A stretch of 17,418 nucleotides of DNA from Oscillospiraceae bacterium (GTDB taxonomy: Bacteria; Bacillota; Clostridia; Oscillospirales; Ruminococcaceae), in NCBI GenBank assembly GCA_022511485.1, contig JAFLUJ010000166.1:1-17418 (forward strand), read 5' to 3'. The translations under genes and the position numbers were made by a program. This document shows, piece after piece, positions 11,735 through 17,418 of the stretch. The notes below the pieces were generated by a model. That model saw nothing but the letters and a program-made list of their open reading frames with translations, had not been told where the DNA came from and did not search any database. Each line of letters starts with the position of its first letter. Within the stretch, counting starts at the first letter, position 1.

Positions 11735-14675
11735 GACCATCATTACCTCGTCGGTACTTATCCTTATAATAATTATCCTGCGGACGGTGTTCAAAGGCAG
11801 GATAAAAAGCTCTGTGCGATATGCCCTGTGGCTTATCGCAGCCATCAGACTTGTTATGCCGTTCAGCATTGTGGAAAGCTCCGTAAGCATAATGAATCTG
11901 ATAAGGGACATTTCCGTAACAGAGCAGATGGAAGTACCTGCATATATCCCCTATGAGGTCTCATATCCAGCTGAGCAGCCGGTCTATAATGCCTACAATG
12001 AATCATCCGCCGATATTTATTCCGAAAAACCGGCAGCTCCCTATTATGGGTATGATGCATATACCGAAAGCTATCCGGAAGGAAATACCGTCCGTCCCGA
12101 AAGGAAACCCTTTTCTGTTAAAAAGGCGGCAGTATTTGTATGGATATTCGCAGCCTCGGTCATGCTCATATGGTTTACAGCGGTGAACGTCATATTTTAT
12201 GTGAAACTGCGGCGTTCCCGTAAAGAGGTGGAGTATCCCGCTCCTCTGAAAATTTACCGTGCAGAGGGGATCATTTCCCCATGTATTTTCGGAACGATAA
12301 AGCCGTCCATATATATCCCGGCAAGCTCTGCCTGCGATGACAGCGCTCTTGAATTTGTAGTGACCCATGAGCTTTGCCATTATTATCACGGAGATATGAT
12401 CTGGGCAGCACTGAGATATGTACTTCTTGCTGTCTACTGGTTTGATCCGTTGGTATGGGCAGCGGCTGTACTTTCAAAGCAGGACTGCGAGTGCGCCTGC
12501 GATGAAGCGGCTATCCACAGGGTCGGCGAGGATAAGCGCTTTGAATACGGAAAAGCTGTCATAGACCTTATCCCTCAGAAAAGGGGAGAAATGTTCGGCA
12601 TTGCCTCCACTTCAATGGCTTCAAGCAAAAAGGTGCTTAAAGAAAGAATGACAATGATCGCCGCCAAGCCGAAAAACCGTATCTATGCCCTCATGCTTTC
12701 GCTGCTGGCTGTCATTCTTGCAGCCTGCGGTACATTTACCTCCGCAAAAAATAATGAGGAAATTGTAATTGATGACGCTGAGGCTGAGAACACTGTCAAC
12801 GAAACAGCGGTCAGGCTCCCCTTTGAAAATGAATTTTACATAACTGTAACGGATTATACCGGAGCAGACAAGCTTCTGCATTATGTTTCTCCCCCGGACA
12901 GCAGCTTTGAGGCTTTCGTTTACATGAACGATATGTCCGACGTTTACGGAAGCGTTCCTGCCAGATCGGAGGACGCTTATTCCGGAAGCTCAATGAAGGA
13001 ATTTATAGAAAACTCCCGTTTTTCAAAGGCGGATATTACCTTCGCCGGAGAAACAAAAACTCTGACAAGATCGGCGAACCCGGAGGAGCTAAGCAGCCTT
13101 TCGGAAGCAGTGTGCTCTCTTTCGCCTGAATACTGTCCCGAAGCTGTTTCCGGAGAACCGACAGTGGAAGTGGTCTTCTCCCGGGAAAACGGAGGCTTTT
13201 CCTCATCGCTGACTATAGAGCTTTACACCATAGGAGACAGGATCGCAGGACGCATCACAGCAGAGGATTACAGTGAAATAATTTCCTTGATAACCTCTGA
13301 AAGTCAGCCTCCCCGGTCGGAAAAGCTGACCGATGCATATAATTCAAGCGTCCGTGCCGTTTCAGAGCTTTTTTATGCCGAGGAAACGGAGCTTTATAAG
13401 ATCATAGAGAAGCTTTTGGACACCGAAGCTTCTCCCATGCCGGAGATCATGAAATATGAGAGCTTTTCAGCTGATTTATTTTCAGAAAAGCTGTCGGGAC
13501 TTTTTGGGGTAACAGGGGAAATTCCGGAGGGGTATATCATGACGCAGACAGGCAATGTCCTGCTTGGCGTGCCTTATCAGGGGAACGTAAGCAATATCGG
13601 CACGCTTCTGCTGTGGCAGACAAAGAACATGAGCCTGAGGATCACGCAGAACGGGATAAGCTCCCCGCCGGAAGGCTCTTATTCCGAAACGGGAAGCTTT
13701 GACGGCAGGGACTGCACTTATTATGAGGATACCGCAAAACATGAAGTGGGTCTGATCTTTTCAGACTATGAGGGAATCAGTTATTCCGCTGTCCTTGAGT
13801 ACAAAACAGAGGATGGTATTGATACCGCAAAAAAAATATTCGGCAGTATCCATCTTACGGAAAGACCTGCTCCTGCTGTGTATGTTTCGCCTATCCCGCT
13901 AAGCTCTGAGCCAAGCATCTACGGAGACGAAAATTACGGAATGGCAGACACTGACTATTGGTATACCAGCAGCTTTCGCGCAAACGCTCCCGCCATGCTT
14001 GTTGCCGGATTCCAGATCACAAACGGCGTAAAGGATTACGAGACAAACTTTGACTGCTACATCGAGAAAAAAGAGCCGGACGGGAAATGGTATCGGGTTC
14101 TCCCTCTTGCTGAGATCGTCCAGGTAAATAATAGCTACCGTCATTTCTATACCGAGGACGAAAGCGGACATATCCCATGCTGTCTTGATCTGTCCTGCTA
14201 TCCCCTGCTGCCTGCCGGAACTTACCGTCTTGTAAAGCCTTTCAGGCTGAAGGGAAGCGACAGGGACGAATACGCTGCGCTTTTTGATTTCTACATGAGC
14301 GACGGCAAAAAGCCTCTTGATGAACTTCTTTGCACGGCGGAATGTCCGGAAACGGAAATATTCCCTAATGCAAAAAGCATTACCTATGAGGTAAAGGCAA
14401 ATAAGGTAGGCTTTGCATTAAGCGAGATCGTGGACATCGAAAAGGAAACCTCCGCCGGCTGGAGATCAGTCCGGACGGGCAGGATCACCACCAATACGCT
14501 CCATGCAAGCTTCCCCTTAGCATTTGCAGGAACATATACACTGGACACCTCGGATTTTGACATCAGTACATCGGGAAACTACCGCATAAGACTTTCCTAC
14601 GGTGACGGAGGTTTTGACCTGAACGTTCCCGGAAATGGTTATGATACTGCATACGCATATTTTAAAGTCATATAA
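11727..14675 (+). CDS. M56 (BlaR1/MecR1-like) membrane metalloprotease with large novel ectodomain, 982 aa
   Basis: The topology matches BlaR1. TM1 is at about 6-20 and TM2 at 30-48, followed by an extracellular loop (about 50-135) that is long and Tyr/Pro-rich. TM3 (about 137-160) leads to a cytoplasmic protease domain with H214-E-L-C-H218, and CECACDEAAIHRVG follows as the third-ligand region. TM4 (about 319-336) reads LLAVILAACG. The 645 residues outside do not look like a penicillin-binding sensor. They include a mixed region (340-530), a second unit (about 533-720) and two probable Ig-like units near 736-870 (with LLPAGTYRLVKPF) and 880-982. Staphylococcal BlaR1 is about 585 residues, so this ectodomain is more than twice the usual. 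Expected role: sense an extracellular signal and cleave the partner repressor. The signal is unknown. It overlaps the BlaI-type gene by 8 bases and is followed 27 bases later by a lipoprotein gene. Confidence 0.9.
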   Translation: MAETIITSSVLILIIIILRTVFKGRIKSSVRYALWLIAAIRLVMPFSIVESSVSIMNLIRDISVTEQMEVPAYIPYEVSYPAEQPVYNAYNESSADIYSEKPAAPYYGYDAYTESYPEGNTVRPERKPFSVKKAAVFVWIFAASVMLIWFTAVNVIFYVKLRRSRKEVEYPAPLKIYRAEGIISPCIFGTIKPSIYIPASSACDDSALEFVVTHELCHYYHGDMIWAALRYVLLAVYWFDPLVWAAAVLSKQDCECACDEAAIHRVGEDKRFEYGKAVIDLIPQKRGEMFGIASTSMASSKKVLKERMTMIAAKPKNRIYALMLSLLAVILAACGTFTSAKNNEEIVIDDAEAENTVNETAVRLPFENEFYITVTDYTGADKLLHYVSPPDSSFEAFVYMNDMSDVYGSVPARSEDAYSGSSMKEFIENSRFSKADITFAGETKTLTRSANPEELSSLSEAVCSLSPEYCPEAVSGEPTVEVVFSRENGGFSSSLTIELYTIGDRIAGRITAEDYSEIISLITSESQPPRSEKLTDAYNSSVRAVSELFYAEETELYKIIEKLLDTEASPMPEIMKYESFSADLFSEKLSGLFGVTGEIPEGYIMTQTGNVLLGVPYQGNVSNIGTLLLWQTKNMSLRITQNGISSPPEGSYSETGSFDGRDCTYYEDTAKHEVGLIFSDYEGISYSAVLEYKTEDGIDTAKKIFGSIHLTERPAPAVYVSPIPLSSEPSIYGDENYGMADTDYWYTSSFRANAPAMLVAGFQITNGVKDYETNFDCYIEKKEPDGKWYRVLPLAEIVQVNNSYRHFYTEDESGHIPCCLDLSCYPLLPAGTYRLVKPFRLKGSDRDEYAALFDFYMSDGKKPLDELLCTAECPETEIFPNAKSITYEVKANKVGFALSEIVDIEKETSAGWRSVRTGRITTNTLHASFPLAFAGTYTLDTSDFDISTSGNYRIRLSYGDGGFDLNVPGNGYDTAYAYFKVI

Positions 14676-14702
14676 ACCGCGCAGAAGGAAAAGGGGAAAA
14701 AT

Positions 14703-15803
14703 ATGAAAGCTAAAATTAAATTAATTGCACCGCTTATGGCTGTACTTCTGCTTATGGCGGGCTGTGAAAGTGCTCATCAGGAGCCGGAGGTATCCGAAGC
14801 TCTGACGACAGAACAGACAACCTCCGCTGCTCAGACAACTGCTGCCACAGAAAAGCCGAAACAAAAAATAAAGCCCCTTTCCCCTTCTTCCTGGAACGGA
14901 TATTATGAGGACGAGGAGTTCTCCCTGACTGCGGAGCTTGACAATTTGCAGTCCTCCCTGTATTATCCGGACATAGTAAACGACATGGGAGCGAATCCCA
15001 AGCTGTTTGTTGTCTCCGCATGGGTCAAGGTGAGGAATATGACCTATGAGGACAAAAGCTTCGACTGTTCAAAGCTTTCCCTGACGGACGGCAGTTCGGA
15101 ACTGTACCTGTACAGCTCCGATTTCGAAAATATGGAAAACATCAAGTCCGGAAAAACTGAGAGCGCCGAGCTGAGATTTCTCTGCACCATCGAACAAGCG
15201 GCAGCCATAGAAAGCATGAGCTATGACGGAAACGAGCTTGACATAGGAGACGAATTTATCTCGGAGAAGCTTGAAGACATCATCGACAAGCAAAGTGCAG
15301 ACGATGTAAGGGATTATCTGTACCGCACATATGTTATCCACAGAGCCTCCGGATATTTTTTCATCGACTCCTCTCCCACCACATATGAGATGCACCATAT
15401 CAAGGGGATAAAGGACGGTGAAAAAAACTATCTTGCCGTAACCTTCACAGCCTACAACCGAAGCGACTATGCACAGCTTATTGATCCGAAAGGCTTTGTC
15501 ATCGCCTGCGGGAATGGCAGCGACGGTCCGATAGAGCAGGCAGAAGCTCTTTATATTGATACGAATGAAGCTCTAATGTACGAACCTAAGGAAGTGGATC
15601 TCCGGCTTAGCGGAACTGGCACTCTTTATGAGATACCGGACTTTATCTGCATGAAGCCTGAGGGCGGAACGGAATTTACCATCATCTATGACGCTAAGTC
15701 ATTTACGCACGCCCGTTATTTTTCATTCGCCGGAGCACATGAAAAAGAGCTGTATTACAGCAATATAGAAATAGCAATTCTTTTTGATAAGGAAATGTGG
15801 TAA
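14703..15803 (+). CDS. Probable lipoprotein of unknown function, 366 aa
   Basis: The N-terminus MKAKIKLIAPLMAVLLLMAGC is a lipoprotein signal with the lipid-modified Cys at 21 (LMAGC). A Thr/Glu/Ala-rich linker (about 34-60, TTEQTTSAAQTTAATEK) follows, as in many ruminococcal lipoproteins. The rest is two beta-rich halves, about 65-180 and 205-360, without a catalytic motif I can see. The first half contains FVVSAWVKVRNMTYEDKSFDCSKLSL, a pattern typical of small Ig-like accessory domains that bind or pack on the cell surface. A purine-rich ribosome binding site (GAAGGAAAAGGGG) precedes the ATG by about 7 bases. It lies 27 bases behind the M56 gene and 12 before the next lipoprotein gene, with no terminator between, so all belong to the BlaI operon. 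It may be the ligand-binding partner or the effector of the M56 sensor; this is inference. Confidence 0.82.
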   Translation: MKAKIKLIAPLMAVLLLMAGCESAHQEPEVSEALTTEQTTSAAQTTAATEKPKQKIKPLSPSSWNGYYEDEEFSLTAELDNLQSSLYYPDIVNDMGANPKLFVVSAWVKVRNMTYEDKSFDCSKLSLTDGSSELYLYSSDFENMENIKSGKTESAELRFLCTIEQAAAIESMSYDGNELDIGDEFISEKLEDIIDKQSADDVRDYLYRTYVIHRASGYFFIDSSPTTYEMHHIKGIKDGEKNYLAVTFTAYNRSDYAQLIDPKGFVIACGNGSDGPIEQAEALYIDTNEALMYEPKEVDLRLSGTGTLYEIPDFICMKPEGGTEFTIIYDAKSFTHARYFSFAGAHEKELYYSNIEIAILFDKEMW

Positions 15804-15815
15804 GGATAAATAATT

Positions 15816-16997
15816 ATGAATAATAGAAGAATAATAGCTCTTATCTTATTGATGCTGTTTTGCAGCTGCGAAAGCAGCGATTCCTCCTCTGAAACATCCG
15901 TAATGGTCTCTGGCGTAACATCGTCGGAGACCATTTCGGAAACAAACAACGAAACGGAGATCCCCATAGTCTTTGCAAAAGCAGAAACGGAGATCCCGAC
16001 GGAGGAGACTACGGTTTCCGAAACAGAGGAAACAGAAGGTCAGGAAACAGAAAGAGTTCTTGCGGACAATCAGCTTGAATACAGCACGAAAAATATTTAT
16101 ATTCTTATGGAATTTACCGGAGTAGATGAACTGGGGTATTATCCTCAGGCAGCGAACCATCAGCTGAAATATCTGGAGGACGATCGTGTGCTCCATTCTA
16201 ATATACAGATCACTAATCTGTCAGAAAGAAGCTTTGATTTTATCCCCTCCGCGATCATAATATACGGCAGGCTCAAAAACACAAGCGGATGTATGTCCCC
16301 TGTAAACAAGAAGGATACCGGTATCAAAACGGCGGATATATTCAACATTGACCCCGGAGAAACGGTAAGCTTTGATGTTGATTTTGTCGGGGATAAGATC
16401 TGCGTTGAATCCGCCTATGAAATAAAATACAGCGCCAGCAGCACTAAAGCCAAAGAGTACAATAATACTGCTTTAGGAAGCTTCGATATAACAAAACGAA
16501 CTGCGGTAAAAAAAGCGGTAAGCGCAGCTCTTGACATTCAGAAGGCATCGGAGGTCACTCCCGCAATGCTCACTCCCAGGGAGGGAGAGTATTCCGTCAA
16601 CACTCCTAAAAATTCCTACTGCTTTACAGTTGAGCCGGTGGATGACGGAAGATATATAAAGGTCGAATTAAGGCTGCAATGTCTGACGGGAGAGCCGGAG
16701 AGATTTGAACCTCTCCGATTTCGGCTTACCCGGAAGGGTGACTATCATACTTCTTCTCACGACTGGTGCTTCGACGAACTGCTTACAGGGACGCTTCCCG
16801 ATGTTTCCCAGGCAAACATAAGCGGAGTTACCGGGACGCTGTACAATAATCCTTTTTACCTTTCTGTCCGGTCAGATGGTTCGTCCGAGTGTACCATGTA
16901 TTTTTTTACAGCAAATGATAATGTAGAAGACTATTATATGTTCTCCTACGATGGTGAAAATGATTTTTTTGAATGTATAATAAACATAAAAACTTAA
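15816..16997 (+). CDS. Probable lipoprotein, likely paralogue of the upstream one, 393 aa
   Basis: MNNRRIIALILLMLFCSCESSDSSSE gives a hydrophobic signal ending in two cysteines; Cys18 (FCSC) or Cys16 could be lipidated, though neither lipobox is ideal. A Thr/Glu/Ser-rich linker runs to about residue 85, built from repeated ETE/SET motifs. The remainder has the same plan as the neighbouring lipoprotein. A first beta-rich domain (about 88-225) contains LHSNIQITNLSERSFDFIPSAIIIYG. A second (about 250-393) contains YCFTVEPVDDGRYIKVELRLQC and closes with a YYMFSYDGENDFFE strand. It lies 12 bases after the previous gene, with AAGGA overlapping that stop. No enzymatic motif is visible. Similarity to the neighbour is low in identity but matches in order and spacing of segments. 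Confidence 0.8.
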   Translation: MNNRRIIALILLMLFCSCESSDSSSETSVMVSGVTSSETISETNNETEIPIVFAKAETEIPTEETTVSETEETEGQETERVLADNQLEYSTKNIYILMEFTGVDELGYYPQAANHQLKYLEDDRVLHSNIQITNLSERSFDFIPSAIIIYGRLKNTSGCMSPVNKKDTGIKTADIFNIDPGETVSFDVDFVGDKICVESAYEIKYSASSTKAKEYNNTALGSFDITKRTAVKKAVSAALDIQKASEVTPAMLTPREGEYSVNTPKNSYCFTVEPVDDGRYIKVELRLQCLTGEPERFEPLRFRLTRKGDYHTSSHDWCFDELLTGTLPDVSQANISGVTGTLYNNPFYLSVRSDGSSECTMYFFTANDNVEDYYMFSYDGENDFFECIINIKT

Positions 16998-17053
16998 AGC
17001 GGCAGAGGTTCTTTGCGGGTCACGATACATATCATAGAAAGGAGCTGATTACA

Positions 17054-17311
17054 ATGACTGATAAACGGAAGATCATCTTTGTAATTTGTATCGCGTCGGT
17101 GATCTGGATAGTGGCGATACTCTGGCTCATTCTGTCTGACGCTCCTGTAAGCTCCTTTGATTATTCTGTAAGGGAAAACAGTATCACCATTGACCAATAC
17201 AACGGGTATCGGATACTTGTTCGCATTCCTGATACTATCGACGGACTTCCGGTAACAGAGATAGGTGACTATGCATTTGAGGGAAAAAAGCTTCGCAAAT
17301 TACTGAATTAA
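17054..17311 (+). pseudogene. Truncated BspA-type leucine-rich-repeat membrane protein, 85 aa
   Basis: The ATG at 17054 follows GAAAGGAG. Residues 7-28 (IIFVICIASVIWIVAILWLILS) form one membrane anchor or uncleaved signal. The rest reads SVRENSITIDQYNGYRILVRIPDTIDGLPVTEIGDYAFEG, which is exactly the first cap and repeat of a BspA/LRR_5 protein (consensus IPDxIxGxPVTxIGxxAFxxC). Full members carry many more such repeats. Here the frame stops at KKLRKLLN just after the repeat begins to turn into the next one, and neither other frame downstream resumes the repeat. The gene therefore looks like a remnant, unless a one-repeat protein is functional. It is 56 bases after the lipoprotein gene, on the same strand. 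Confidence 0.65.
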
Positions 17312-17400
17312 TGATAATGTAAATCATAATTTGCAAGGCAGCGCCCTGCACGATTATCTACCTCCACCGTCAGAAAACATAATTGATTTAGTATACTTTA
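17312..17400 (+). other. Non-coding stretch after the truncated LRR gene
   Basis: I see no gene here. The frames have stops and neither continues the leucine-rich repeat. The stretch changes from AT-rich (TAATGATAATGTAAATCATAA) to a GC-richer patch (GCAGCGCCCTGCACG), which might mark a junction or the edge of an element lying mostly outside the window. Confidence 0.3.
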
Positions 17401-17418
17401 GCCCCCTATCAAGGGGGC
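17401..17418. terminator. Perfect GC-rich hairpin at the window end
   Basis: GCCCCCT (17401-17407), loop ATCA, AGGGGGC (17412-17418). The 7-bp stem would suit a terminator for the BlaI-M56-lipoprotein run, but the bases after it are outside the window, so a T-tract cannot be seen. It may also be an end of a repeat element. Confidence 0.35.

Noticed and set aside
11351..14675. Beta-lactam resistance regulator (blaI-blaR1/mecI-mecR1)
   Set aside because: Repressor and protease fit the families, but the ectodomain does not look like the penicillin-binding sensor and no beta-lactamase or PBP2a gene is adjacent.
1..17418. CRISPR arrays, tRNA or rRNA genes, transposase genes
   Set aside because: Read through for direct repeats with regular spacers, cloverleaf-like arms and transposase motifs and found none that I could support.

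Overview
The window reads as chromosomal DNA of a low-to-mid GC Bacillota, most likely a Ruminococcus-type member of the Oscillospiraceae. The basis is strong AGGAG ribosome binding sites, sigma-A promoters of the TTGACA-17-TATAAT kind, an L10 leader, a ferredoxin-dependent 2-oxoacid oxidoreductase (anaerobe), and Thr/Glu-rich lipoprotein linkers plus a C-terminal secreted domain that I associate with ruminococci. The genus is inference; no 16S or other marker is present.

Layout. 1-940: the 3' end of a PcrA/UvrD helicase gene followed by a small exported protein. 979-1245: a terminator and a convergent glutaredoxin-like gene. 1421-7741: a long plus-strand run driven by a clear promoter at 1421-1449. 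It encodes an Asp23/Gls24 protein, a YloV/FakA-like DAK2 protein, a P-loop ATPase, a multi-pass membrane protein and the four subunits (delta, alpha, beta, gamma) of a 2-oxoacid:ferredoxin oxidoreductase of the VOR/KOR type. 7766-9161 (minus): rplJ-rplL with its own promoter, a full L10 autoregulatory leader with attenuator, and two tandem terminators. It is not flanked by the usual rplKA or rpoBC. 9198-11256: a divergent pair of a small XRE repressor (minus) and a Tyr-rich secreted protein (plus). Their two promoters share one inverted repeat that covers both -35 boxes. 11277-17311: a BlaI-type repressor, an M56 (BlaR1/MecR1-like) membrane metalloprotease with a 650-residue non-beta-lactam ectodomain, two related probable lipoproteins and a truncated BspA-type leucine-rich-repeat gene. 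The window ends in a perfect GC-rich hairpin.

How the genes work together. The oxidoreductase genes form one tightly packed enzyme operon, and the P-loop ATPase and membrane protein upstream may serve it. The BlaI-M56 pair is a classic sense, cleave and derepress module. Here the penicillin-binding sensor is replaced by an unfamiliar extracellular region with Ig-like repeats, and the pair is followed by two lipoproteins, so it probably senses something other than beta-lactams. This locus is the best candidate for an undescribed system. The XRE/secreted-protein pair with its shared operator is the second. A recurring oddity is structured DNA between Shine-Dalgarno and start codon (xre, yloV homologue) or over the Shine-Dalgarno itself (P-loop ATPase gene).
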